Shown here piece by piece: positions 47,116 to 57,783 of a stretch of 64,000 nucleotides of DNA. The notes below the pieces were generated by a model that worked only from the letters and a program-made list of their open reading frames with translations, searched no databases and was not told the DNA's origin. A program made the translations under genes and the position numbers. Position 1 is the stretch's first letter. Every line of letters starts with the position of its first letter. The stretch is from Bactrocera neohumeralis (Eukaryota; Arthropoda; Insecta; Diptera; Tephritidae), in the NCBI RefSeq assembly GCF_024586455.1, contig NC_065923.1, forward strand, positions 1 through 64,000, read 5' to 3'.

Positions 47116-48208
47116 AGTTTATCGATAAGTAGTGACATCATATTAAGAAGTGTGTTTGTTAATTCAATTTGTTTAGAGAGTAAACGCTCAATATTTTCTA
47201 TTGATTTTTGTTCATTTACCTCATTGTTATTGTCTTTACCTGTTAAAATGCTAGCGTATGACTGCTTGTTGTTGATTGCAGTATTTGTGTTATTATTAGT
47301 GTTTTGCGAACTCATGTTTACACTCCCTTTCGTACGGTTGGAAAATATAGACTTCTTTCCAGTGAGTTGCTGATAAATTATGCAACCTTTGTAATTCGCG
47401 GTGTGGTGTTGTTGGCAATGAGCACACGTTGGTAAAGTGTCTTTTGGTTTTGTGCATTCTGAGGTTGGATGCATTAGTCCACATTTTACGCATTTATAGG
47501 GTTTTCTACAATACGTTTTGGTATGTTCAAATTCTTGGTATCGATGGCATTGAACCATGTCACTTGTTTGCCTAGGGGGCTCTTCTTTAATATTTGCATT
47601 ATTCAAATGTTTTAACTCATAGATTTCTTTGTTGTTGGTACTTGGCTCCAAGTCAACAAAAAACATTGACAAAGGTTGTTTTGTTACTCTACTCTTAACA
47701 TTAAATACATTTCTGACTTTATGTCCTAATAGAGTAATTTTATTTTTTATATCTTCAGTAGGAGTTGACCAGTGTAATCCCTTTAGTACTATTCTATATG
47801 ACCGTTTCTGTTTGGGCTGATATGTATGATAACTTATCTTCACTGCTTCTAGTTGTTGTACAATTTTTCTATATGAATCTATGTTATTTATAAATAGTCT
47901 AACTTGTCCATCTTTTGACGATTTATAACTAAAATCTTTTTTAGAAATCAAAGTTGAAATAGAGGTTATCATTTCACTTATGTTAACTACTCCAGGCATA
48001 ATCAACGGTGGTGGCTTTGGAATATTCGGCATTGTTGCTTCACTCGCTTCTATATTATTGTTCTCGCCAGCCTCTCGTTCATCATTGTCGTCGTCACTCA
48101 AAACATCGTATCGGTTTGGGTGTATAATTACTTGTTTTCTGTGGACATACAAGCTAGGGGACTTTTTGCCATTTGAAGAGAGTACATACTCTCACCTTCT
48201 GCATTCAT
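47100..48208 (-). CDS. Jockey ORF1, gag-like zinc-knuckle protein
   Basis: I place the start at the ATG at 48,206-48,208 (M-N-A-E-G-E-Y-V-L-S-S-N), giving 369 residues with no internal stop. The middle has an RNA-binding-like region (Y-R-I-V-L-K-G-L-H-W-S-T-P). The C-terminal half has three zinc knuckles: C-H-R-Y-Q-E-F-E-H-T-K-T-Y-C, C-V-K-C-G-L-M-H-P-T-S-E-C and C-A-H-C-Q-Q-H-H-T-A-N-Y-K-G-C. The first has Q-E-F where most relatives have C-Q, so a cysteine may have been lost. Such proteins package LINE RNA. The stop overlaps the start of ORF2 by 16 bases (ATG at 47,113-47,115), as often seen in this clade. Confidence 0.85.
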
Positions 48209-48699
48209 TTCGCGACTTTACAATTGTTGGATGTTTATTGACAAATCGATTTTGCTACACTTTGATATTTAGATCTCCACTAAACACGTGACACGTCTGT
48301 TCACTAGCACATTCAGAAAGAGACTCTGAATATGACTCAAAATATATTTTATTTTATTTATTTTTTTTTTGAAGATATCAATTAGTTTTTCCGCATTGAA
48401 ATATCTACACTTAATTCAAAGCTGCTATGTTTATTTGTGTCAAAAACAAAAATTGAAAAAAAATTTGTATGAAAAAAGTATATATAAGAAGATTAAGTAT
48501 ACATTACACATATCGAGTTTTCATTGTTTTTAATATGTATTCTGCTATTCGGGGCGGAGACAAATCCAACGATTCAATAACCATGAAAATTAGTTCAGCA
48601 GATCTCGAGTTATAAGTGTTCGAGCAAACCCGTCTTTATTTTATATATGTAGATGTGAGGTTTTTTTATTTTTTTTTTTTATTTTGAAGAAATGAAATA

Positions 48700-48905
48700 T
48701 TCAAATTTTGAAAAAATGCTTATTATTTGAAATATAATTTTTGTATTTATGAGTTGTATTAAATTTTGACATAAAGAGATAAAAGGTATGCCATGTCCTT
48801 ACCCTGGTTCTAAGCTACTTCCCCACCAATTTTCAGCCAAATCGTTTCTGCCGTTCTTGAGTTATAAATGGTGTAACTACAACAACTTTCTTTTACATAT
48901 TAAAA
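48700..48905 (-). mobile_element. Helitron 5'-end fragment
   Basis: Near-identical to 41,950-42,120 in the same orientation: 'ttatgagttgtattaaa', 'gacataaagagataaaaggt', 'ccttaccctggttctaagct' and 'gttataaatggtgtaact'. Sits just outside the 5' end of the large minus-strand Helitron. Confidence 0.65.
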
Positions 48906-49065
48906 AGAAAAATTGATTATTTCGTTAGAAAGAGTTTTTTATTCGACCGTCCTAAGCTAATAGTTGAATTGTTGGGAAATAAAACGCACATAGTTTATTT
49001 CATATTTTCTCTTAAAAATGAATTGTGTTGACAAGCGGGCAAGTTGATATTCAATTTATTTCAAA

Positions 49066-49500
49066 ACTAGAAGACCCGTCTACGCTTTACTGTGGAACAC
49101 ACATAGGTAATACTACTACTACCATCTTTTTGATTTCTATTAGTTAGATTATAAATATTGGTTTATGAGATATAGAATTTTTGTGAAGCAATTGATTTTA
49201 GTTTACAAAAAAATTGATCATAAAGAATTTTGTGTGTTAATAAAGAATTGCTTTTCGGTAGAAAATACCGTTGAATTTAGGCTCTGCACCAGGGAAATCA
49301 ACCGTTGAAAAGAGGTTTACTAAATTGGAAAGAACTGAAATGAGCACCAAGGACAATGACGCCTAAAGACGCGAAAGCTATGTGTAAAGTAGGTGCCTCG
49401 CAAGTTCATATCGCGTTATTTATAGGCACGCTCCCGCCGCCCCGGCCGCACTGTACCGTTGCAAACGCTACGTCTTGCAATTTTTAAATCTATAATATCT
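49066..49500 (-). mobile_element. Helitron 3'-end fragment with the same captured mariner piece
   Basis: 'actagaagacccgtctacgc' and 'tttactgtgga' on plus are an inverted Helitron 3' end (CTAGT). After 'aatactactactaccatct' comes the mariner start region ('aaaaattgatcataaagaat', 'gtgtgttaataaagaattgc') and 'aaagtaggtgcctcgcaagt', in the same order as in the copy at 41.26-41.55 kb. No 5' end was found. Confidence 0.6.
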
Positions 49501-49857
49501 TCGAAAAAATTCACTTAAATCATATGCAGTAAAGGGCCATCTATGTATATTAAATCAACAATGTATTTAAGGTATTTAATTGAATAAGTATTATTGCTGT
49601 ATTGCTTCGAAAAATATCCATTATTTAATATTAATAATTAAAAATGTTATTGTGGGATATCCATAAGGAATAGACATATTTGTATACCATTTCTTAGTAC
49701 ATTAATTTTATAAATCTCGTAGGGTTCAGCCTACGGTTTCAATGTAAGTAGAAAAAATGTAATTTGTTACGACATCAAATTAGAAACCTCAAAATAGAAG
49801 TACTTCTCCACTATTTACTGGATGTAATTATACATATAAACCTTCCTGTTTAATCAC

Positions 49858-52186
49858 TCTATCTATATAAATAAAAATGAATCGTCAAAACGTATGTACG
49901 CGCATAACTCAATAACGCCTGGACCAATTTGGCCAATTCTTTTTCTTAAATGTTCGTTGAAGTTCAAAGATGGTTTTTACGGCGAGGTTGTTTGTTTGGA
50001 TCGGGAAAGGTTTAGAAACAAAATACCTTATACTTTTAATGAGGAGAAGTCGGATAATTGGAACATTCCAAAAAGTAACATTTTCCATACACATTTTGTT
50101 CAATTTTTGTTTGTTTTGTTTTTCAATATTTTGATTTGTAAATTATTTGAATTGTTCAATTTTGATCGCTTGCTTTTTATTCCGGCTATCCAAAGGAAAA
50201 ATTATTTTAAAAAATTATTCAGTGAAAACTTTATGTATGTTTGAGACGATGTGATCAATTACAGATTGAAATTTGTTACGAGGCCACGAAGAGGTCGCGC
50301 TAATATTGGTCGGCGTTCTTTTTGCCATCAAAGTATGGCAGCCCAAGGAAAGGCAAGAAGTACTCCCAAAATGCGATGACATACTTGCGGAATTATGGAT
50401 CGCGGTCAATCAGCTAGCGATCGTAACGACATCACAGCATGACTTTTAAACAATAGCTGCGATGTTTGACGGTCTTTATCTTGAAGCAACCTATGGTATA
50501 TATGGTGCTGTTAGATGCTGAATGTATTCTGTTGAGTAGCAAAAAAGATATTTACCACACACACACATTCTTCTTTGGATGCGGATGGTGATTACACCAG
50601 ATCAAATTGATGAAATCATTTCAGCGGAATTTCCTGATTCAGAGATAGATCCAGAATTATACCAAGTGGTGGAAACCAATATGGTTCATAGACCTTGCGA
50701 ACCTTACAATCCCACTTTGGTTTGTATGTCTGACAATAAATGCACGAAACACTACTCATGTGCTTTTCTTTCGGAAACGGAAATGGGAAATGATGGATAT
50801 TCACTGTATCGGTGTCGCTCACCAGACGGCAATGGCAGAACATCTAACATTTAGAGGCGTGAATATCGACTTTAACAACACATCGAAGTTGACAACACAT
50901 GGGTCGTACCATATTCGCCCCTTTTGTTTAATTCACATTCAAAACTCATGTCAATGTTGAATATTGCAGATTGGTGAAATCGATCAAATACGTTTGCAAG
51001 TACGTCACCAAAGAAAGCAACATAGCGGTTATTGGCCTTGAACGATATGAGATCAGCAGTATCAAATGGGTCGATATGTGAACTGCAATAAAGCGCTTTG
51101 TAGGATATTTACTTTTGCAATTCATGAAAGTTTTCCGACTGCTGTGCGTCTCGCGGTTCAACTTCATTTAAGTCATTTCGTATTGTGAATGGTACAGTGT
51201 GTGCAACTTTTTAGAAGCATGCCAGCAGTTGCATTTGCTGGAATATGATAATCACTGGAAACAGACGAAGGACAACGCGATAGTTACTTCGCATGCCACT
51301 GAAGTTCGCATACTTTTCGCGCAGATCATTTCGAGATATCAGCCTTCAAATTCGCGTTAATTATGGGATACGAAAAGATGACATTGCCGACGACATTTTA
51401 TATTGTACGGATATTCGCTTAGAATTGGAAATGGGAAAATTTCGGTTGATACTTCCAGTGGTTTGATATCAATTTCACCTCCCTTTTGTCAATTCACTTC
51501 AACGGAAGATGAATTCATCACGAATGTTTATCCGAGCATTGGTCAAAGTATCGTAACTGCAATTGCTTGAGTGTACGCGCAATTTTAGCTGCCAAAAATA
51601 CCGATGTTAGTGACTTAAACTGGAAGACTCAAAGTCAAATTCCGAGAGGTTTGCGCTCATATAAATCGATGGATCGTCTTGACAAGGAAGACGAAACCGT
51701 AAATTATCCAGTGGAATTTCCAAATTCTTTGGAGAGGCTTGGTATGCCCCAGCATCATTTGCGTCTCAAAGTTGGATCTGTCATTATTATGTTTCACAAT
51801 CTTCATGCGCCGAAACTGTGTAATGGAACCCGACTGATTATGACGCAGTTATCGAATACAAGGGACTGCCATTTCAGTTCATACGTATTCAACTTCCAGG
51901 GAAAATTGCCTTTGCGTTGACAATCAACAGGACACAAGGAAATCGGGAAATGCTATGTTTTTCACACGGCCAGATATATGTGGCGTGTTGACGAGTTGGA
52001 AACCCATCTTCTCTGTATATTTAAGCGCCAGAACAGAAATCAAAAAATTGTTTATTAAGCTGCGCTACATTAAAAAAAATGTGGAAAAATCGAAAATAGA
52101 TCATTTTCGACAGAATATAATTTCAACTTTATTTCATTTCAAAACACATAATTTCACGCAGGACAACGGCTGCGGGGTCAACTAGT
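49858..52186 (+). mobile_element. Helitron (plus strand), internally deleted
   Basis: Starts TCTATCTATATAAATAAAAA and ends 'cgcaggacaacggctgcgg', 'ggtca', then CTAGT at 52,182-52,186, with T-rich flank. Rep fragments: R-R-G-R-A-N-I-G-R-R-S-F-C-H-Q (about 50,290), then an intact-looking stretch 50,580-50,850 (T-P-D-Q-I-D-E-I-I-S-A-E-F-P, N-K-C-T-K-H-Y-S-C). Helicase fragment: L-R-L-K-V-G-S-V-I-I-M-F-H-N-L-H-A-P-K-L at about 51,760. Lacks much of Rep and the helicase ATPase core. Confidence 0.85.
50579..51920 (+). pseudogene. Helitron Rep/helicase fragments (plus copy)
   Basis: Same protein as in the minus copy, less interrupted in places. The 50,579-50,854 frame ends with D-G-Y-S-L-Y-R-C-R-S-P-D-G-N-G-R-T. 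The 51,567-51,920 frame starts in the helicase near I-L-A-A-K-N-T-D-V-S-D-L-N. The conserved end of helicase (I-N-R-T-Q-G) is present out of frame near 51,925. Multiple shifts; not functional. Confidence 0.78.
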
Positions 52187-52189
52187 TTA

Positions 52190-52770
52190 TTATAAAAAAC
52201 CGCTGAGTAGTTTTAAAGATTTAAGCATACAAAGGGACATAGGTATAGAAAAGGCGACTTTGTTTTATACTGTGTATTGATATCTGACTTGGAGGAAACA
52301 TTGGATTGAATTCTTAAATTTCTAAAGGGAGCATTATGGTATATATGTATGTTATGTTTACATATGTCTTAATTTTAACTCAATACCCATGCACACAGAT
52401 CTGTAATTTTTATACCCTGAACAGGGTATATAAGTGTGCCACGAAGTTTGTAACACCCAGAAGAAAGCGTCGGATAACCTATAAAGTATATACATATATA
52501 AATGATCAGTATATTGAGCTGAGTCGATTTAGCTATGTCCGTCTGTCTGTATATATACGAACTAGTCCCATATAAATTGAACGATCGGAATCAAGTTCTT
52601 GTATGGAAAACTTTCACATTTGACAATGTATCTTCACATAAGTTGGCACAGGTTATTTTAGAAGATAATAATGTAATATACGAAGAAACTGTTCAGATCG
52701 ACTTACTATAGTATATAGCTGCCATACAAACTGAACGATCGGAATCAAATGCTTGCATGGGAAACTTCCT
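52190..52770 (+). repeat. Dispersed repeat alpha, 3'-truncated copy
   Basis: The palindromic head 'taccctgaacagggtata' is at 52,412-52,429. Then follow 'gaagtttgtaacacccagaa', a short GTCY run, 'tatatacgaactagtccc' and one or two of the 165-bp subunits, with loss of sequence after about 52,770. The 220 bases before it (52,190-52,410) show nothing recognisable. Confidence 0.75.
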
Positions 52771-53580
52771 AATTTCCTATTGCCAACTACTTTTTTCTGC
52801 AAAAATTTAACAATTGCGTACGATTGTAAATACGTTGGATAAGTCTTCCGTACAACGTAAGCTCATAGATTAACCTCTTGGTCAAATAAAACACGTTTAT
52901 TGTTAACCAAACAGACAATAATAGTTTCTACTAAATTCGAGTTTTTCGTTAAATGCTTAGAGTTTCGTTATTAAAGTATAAAATATATTTAAAAAATATA
53001 TAGTAAATGAACTCAAACGTATACACGAAACGTGCGAAAGTATATTAACAGCCTAAATGTATGCCAGCATCATGTATGTATGTATGTTTACTTCTTTTAA
53101 TTATTATTTAAATTTGTATGTATGCATGTACAGCAAGTATGCATAAAGAAATGCCTAAATGTATGCAACTATGATAATAACAAATATATCTTCAGAAATT
53201 GTCTGGAAAATTAGTAAAACAAATTTGTAAAAATAGGAATAGTCAGCTGATTATCACGCCTTAAGTATGACAGTATACGGATATTGGTCAAAACTACAAA
53301 AAGTTCATTTCACAAGCAACTCTATAAATGCCACCAGTGACCCATTAAAATTTAAGGTACATTTTAAATATTGAAGAATGGACATAGTTCTTCTGAAGTA
53401 TACAAGTAATGATGATAGTATTATTATCAAAATCTGCTGAGCATTGTACATATATCCGTTATCTATAATCTTATTTTTTAATCATATACGGAGAAAGACC
53501 TTTTTGTGTAATGTGTTGGATAACATATATTTCGCAATAGAATTAAAATTTAACGAAAAGTTTTATTAGCTGTTATAAGT
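52771..53580. other. Intergenic DNA, no gene seen
   Basis: AT-rich sequence with TATG/CATG runs at about 53,068-53,090 and 53,117-53,130. No coding signature on either strand. Confidence 0.5.
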
Positions 53581-53583
53581 TTC

Positions 53584-53589
53584 TTTATT
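53584..53589 (-). terminator. Polyadenylation signal AATAAA of the 12-module GYxY gene
   Basis: TTTATT on plus (AATAAA on minus), 85 bases past the stop; a second one follows at 53,592-53,597. Confidence 0.5.
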
Positions 53590-53673
53590 TGTTTATTTTC
53601 TGTACATTCATATATGTACATATATAGATAAATGCAATAGTGAAAATACATAAAACCATAGCGACGAAGGCGT

Positions 53674-56452
53674 TCAGAATCCAAAGGGTATGGCTGGTTT
53701 AGGGTATATGTAACCCACCTGAGGAAGTTCCAGATAATTTGAATTAACGACAGGTTTAGTTTGTTTCTGTGATTTTAATAATGTGGAAGATGGTGGCATA
53801 TCAGTTTTTGATGTTGTTTTTGGATTTGTGAAAGGAACTTTGGGCGGTTTGTACGAATATCCAAAAATCTTTGTTGGTGAACGATTAGCAGTTGGGGTAC
53901 TTGAAGGAATATTAAAAGTAATATCAGGCGGTATATATAAGTATCCATTAGATTTTGGGAGTGACGACGAAATGGTGATTGGTGACCTTGTTGGAGTCTT
54001 GAAAGGAGTATCAGGTCGTGAGTAAACATATCCATTAGCTCGTTTAAGGGGCGATGTTTCTGGATAACTAATCAATATAGAAGAGGAGTTCCTTTGAACT
54101 TCAGATGTTTGAGTAATCGAATTTTCAAGTGGTAATGTAAACGGCACTTCCGGCGATGAATAGGAGTAACCCTTCGATGATGTTGGTGATATTGTACTAG
54201 TCGAACGATCAGTAGATACCTCAGTATACGCTTTGTTGATTGGTAACCTTGTTGGAGTCTTGAAAGGAGTATCAGGTCGTGAGTAAACATATCCATTAGC
54301 TCGTTTAAGGGGCGATGTTTCTGGATAACTATTTAATTTAGAAGAGGAGTTCGTTGAATGCGTTATTTGCACTTCAGATGGTCGAGTAATCGAATTTTGG
54401 GGTGGTAATGTAAACGGCACTTCCGGCGGTGAATAGAAGTAACCCTTCGATGATGTTGGTGATATTTTACTAGTCGAACGATGAGTAGATACCTCAGTAT
54501 ACGCTTTGGTTTCAGTTTTAAGGATAATTCCTTGCTTGGTCTTAAGATTGTCTTTTGACTTCGGAAATATGTTTGGTAGTGTTAAAGGCTCTTTGGGCTT
54601 AGGATAGAAATATCCCTTAAGTTTCGGCAGTTGTGTTGGTTTATCTTTTATAATTCTTCCTAGAATTGTAAATGAAACAGAAGGTCGCGTATAGGGGTAT
54701 CCTTTTATTTTTGGATAATACGTTGTATTTGTTGATCTTATTGGTGATATGCTTGGATCCGAGGTAAAATTTATCGAAGGGGTAGAAGTGTCGTAAGAGA
54801 AATCTGTTGTTGGATGGGCGGTAGGTACTGTCGAGGGATGTGATTCTCCTTCTTTCGGAATTGTAAATGAAATAACAGGATGTGGGTAAGTGTATCCCGA
54901 AGACTTTAGATGAGAGGGAGGTGGACTTAATACTGATTCTCTTGATTTCAAGGCTGGAATTAAAGTTATTTTTGGTAGTTGCGAAGAAACCGGAGTTGGA
55001 TTGCTTTTCAAATTAATTGACGGATAGGTAAATGAGACAGCCGGATGAGCGTATTCATATCCTTTCAAATTTGGAACACGTGTAGGTAATCCACTAAAGT
55101 TTGATGGAGGCTTTGCAGTAATACTGATCTTGATTGGTGTGGGTAGTGTGAATGACACATCTGGTTTTGTATATGTATATCCCAGAGCCGGAGCTGAAGC
55201 TTTATCCACAAGTTTTGGTGCAGAGGTAAATAATTGTAAATCTGAAAAAGACTTGGACGGTGGTGCTTCGTTGAAAGGCTCTTCTGGTGGTGAATAATTG
55301 TAATCTCCGCGTTTTAATGGTGGTTGATAGTTATACTGGGCTAGCGTACTTGATGTCAACGCTGTCAACACGAAAATACTCAATTGGGAAATCTGAAACA
55401 GTAAAACATTGTTACAAAGTTTCATATTGATATTATATTTTTTAAGAAGCATACAAGAGTGTATATACGTACAACATTTACATTATATTTTAATTCATTT
55501 ATATTATTATCAGCCATTTACAAAGTTTCAAAACAAAGTTCCTTCAAAAAATAAAAATACATACTTATATTTTCAAATAAATTTTAAGAAACATTTTTCA
55601 TTTCTTATACATATGAGTGGGTTTCAGCCAAATGCCTAACTGGGAGAAGTTGATTGACATTCAAGTAGCTACATTCAGAAATACACGTTTCACTAATGAA
55701 GATTCTAAAAAAGGCATTGAACTTAATGCAAGTAATATTTTATCGAAATTTCGAAGCAATATCTAATAAATTGTATGTTAACGAAATGAGATAAATAAAA
55801 ATGAGATAATTAAAAAAATGCCCAACAAGATGATTTTAATTTATGTTTTACTTAGTTGTCACAAATTGCGCTGTCATAAAATAGGTTGGAAAGGATGTTT
55901 ACTTTAGGAAGTATAATAATGTTAATATATTTGAACATATGTACGTTCATGGAGCGTAAAAAATGCTAGTTCAGGGTTGCTAGTATGACCAGTCAGTCAT
56001 TTGATGGTCGTAGCGTATCATTATTAACGTTCATAATGTGTTTCCGGCCAGATTAATTTCATTCCACTCACAGCGTATTTGTTTTTATGCATAAAACAAA
56101 TAATTTGAATGAAAGAAAATGTTTAACACTTTTTCGCTTTTGTGTAATAAACTTTGTATTATCATCAAATATTCTTAAGTCATTAAATTATTAACTAATT
56201 TATGTTGAATTTTCTTTAAATCATTCAAAACGAAGAAGCTATTACTTTTAGTAAGTCCGTAGTATTATCTGCCCAACTCATAATTTAATCAATTTTATCA
56301 AAATTAAAATAAAATGCAGCTTTGTTTACATCTCACATGAAAAAATTTTCCAGTTGCATAATTTTTAATAAATAACTACAATAAAGCATCGAAAGACTTT
56401 ATATTCACTTTGAATTTTGGATACTTCACAATATTCAGCAGCAACTCACCAT
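53674..56452 (-). CDS. Secreted protein of twelve GYxYxxPxxxF modules
   Basis: Exon 2 runs 55,392-53,674. I place the start at an ATG at 56,452-56,450 that is directly followed by GTGAGT (intron 1,057 bp), because all other members of this cluster have their ATG at the end of exon 1. The product is then 573 residues with signal peptide M-I-S-Q-L-S-I-F-V-L-T-A-L-T-S-S-T-L-A and mature start Q-Y-N-Y-Q-P-P. An unspliced start at an internal ATG near 55,426 (M-K-L-C-N-N-V-L-L-F) would also give a leader, so the start is not certain. The chain has twelve copies of G-Y-x-Y-x-x-P-x-x-x-(F/L)-x-x-P, for example G-Y-V-Y-S-R-P-D-T-P-F-K-T-P, which occurs twice. They are separated by Ser/Thr/Pro/Lys linkers, and two related N-terminal N-Y modules precede them. 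No cysteine pattern, no furin sites. Likely structural extracellular protein. Confidence 0.85.
54030..54480 (-). repeat. Duplicated block inside the 12-module GYxY gene
   Basis: Two neighbouring blocks are almost the same at DNA level. 'ttggagtcttgaaaggagta' with 'tcaggtcgtgagtaaacata' occurs at about 53,992 and 54,253, and 'cacttccggcg' with 'gtaacccttcgatgatgttg' occurs at about 54,146 and 54,418. The period is about 261-270 bp (about 87-90 codons), so two modules were duplicated together recently. Confidence 0.85.
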
Positions 56453-57263
56453 ATTCCCAATTACAATATTTAAAAATATTGCTGCTGCTGAAAATCCTAA
56501 AATTCCTTGTTATTTCCTTAATACATGAACATATTATTATAAATTTTACAGTGTTACACTTATAAGCACTTGAATTTATCTCGTTTTTATAAATCTTACG
56601 ACTGAAATAATATACTTGTGTGCGATTATATTGAATGCAGACGTAATTTAATATATTACACTGTTTCAGTTTTGTTTCTTTGCTCTTTAGTTTAAGCGAG
56701 GTGAACTCGAAGAGATTTTTAAATCAAATACGAGTATTACGACTGTGCTTGTTGTATTTATGTTTTTTGGGATGTGTTTGTCACTGATGCGTGCAGAAAA
56801 CTGTCTAGAATATCAGCATCATTCATATTCATAAAACAAAAACAACTTTATGGTTACTGCCAACAAACTGTTCATTGACTCGCTGACGGTGTGAAATGTT
56901 TTGTGATATACAAAAAAAAACTCACAAAGAACTCACTTATAAAATAATACATAAGAAATATTTGTAATAAAAAATATAAAAAAATTCTCTCAGTACTACA
57001 AGAAATAAAAATGAGTAATACATATAATAATTAAATTACTTTTTGAATTTTAATTAGCAACTGACTCTCATCTAATAAAAAATATATTATACTATCTCGA
57101 ACCATGATTTCTCATTCTATTTCATTCAAAATTTTTTCTTTGAGAAGCTGAATACATACTTTCATTTAGTATGTATTTATTCTCATGCATAGCCCCGTTC
57201 ACCTGACTAACTTTTAAGTACTCTCAATGTTAAGGCGTAATCCTAATGTAAAATGTTGAAAAG
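55453..57263. other. AT-rich stretch: probable first intron and upstream region
   Basis: Apart from the ATG exon at 56,450-56,452 I see no coding sequence. The 55,393-56,449 part is the proposed intron. No TATA box with a well-placed initiator was identified upstream of 56,452 on the minus strand. Confidence 0.4.
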
Positions 57264-57783
57264 AAGAAAAAACGTCAACTTCGACTGCACCGAAGCTAAT
57301 ATACCCTTCACAGGTGCATTTCTTTTAGTAACTAAGTTTTCAGTTTGTATGGAAGCTATATGCTGTAGTAATCCGATCTGAATAATTTTATCGGAGATTA
57401 CATTGTTGCCTTAGAAAATAATCTATACCAAATTTGGTGAAGATACATTGTCAAATGTGAAAGTTTTCCATACAAGAACTTGATTCCGATCGTTCAGTTT
57501 ATATGGCAGCTCTATGTTATAGTGGTCCGATATCGGCCGCTCCGACAAATGAGCAGCTTCTTGAAGAGAAAATGACGTTCGCAAAATTTCAAAAGGATAT
57601 CTTAAAAACTGAGGGATTAGTTCATATATATACAGACGGACGGACGGACGGACGGACATGGTTAAATCGACTCAGCTCAACATACTGAACATTTATATAT
57701 ATACTTTATAGGGTCTCCGACGCTTCTTTCTGGGTGTTACAAACATCGTGACAAACTTAATATACCCTGTTCAGGGTATAATT
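57264..57783 (-). repeat. Dispersed repeat alpha, inverted, one-subunit copy
   Basis: Read on minus: head 'tataccctgaacagggtata' at 57,780-57,761, the GTCC run at about 57,640-57,656, 'gaagctgctcatttgtcgga', and tail hairpin 'cttcggtgcagtcgaag' at about 57,279-57,295. It is the complete outline of the family but with a single internal subunit, so about half the length of the 4.2-kb copy. Confidence 0.85.

Larger units (their letters stand above)
44514..48440 (-). mobile_element. Jockey-type LINE inserted in the Helitron
   Basis: A minus-strand element with a gag-like ORF1 and a degraded ORF2 (endonuclease plus reverse transcriptase). The 3' end is an A-tail, seen as 14 T at 44,514-44,527. 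The Helitron sequence on either side resumes correctly ('aaacaaaacaaacaaaa' on the left, 'gtcaaaaacaaaaattg' at about 48,442 on the right, both matching the sister Helitron near 50,100). That fixes the limits to within a few bases on the left and tens on the right. ORF2 lacks its last part. Confidence 0.85.
42125..48653 (-). mobile_element. Helitron (minus strand), split by a LINE and a Jockey element
   Basis: The 5' end TCTACATATATAAAATAAAG starts at 48,653 and is preceded by A. The 3' end is CTAG at 42,126 followed by T, preceded by 'gcaggacaacgactgcaggg'. Rep-domain pieces lie at about 44,370-44,150 and 43,500-42,830 and Pif1-helicase pieces at 42,720-42,160, all with stops and shifts. A 5'-truncated LINE (43,533-44,142) and a Jockey-type LINE (about 44,514-48,440) interrupt it. 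It is a close relative, in opposite orientation, of the Helitron at 49.9-52.2 kb. Confidence 0.85.
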
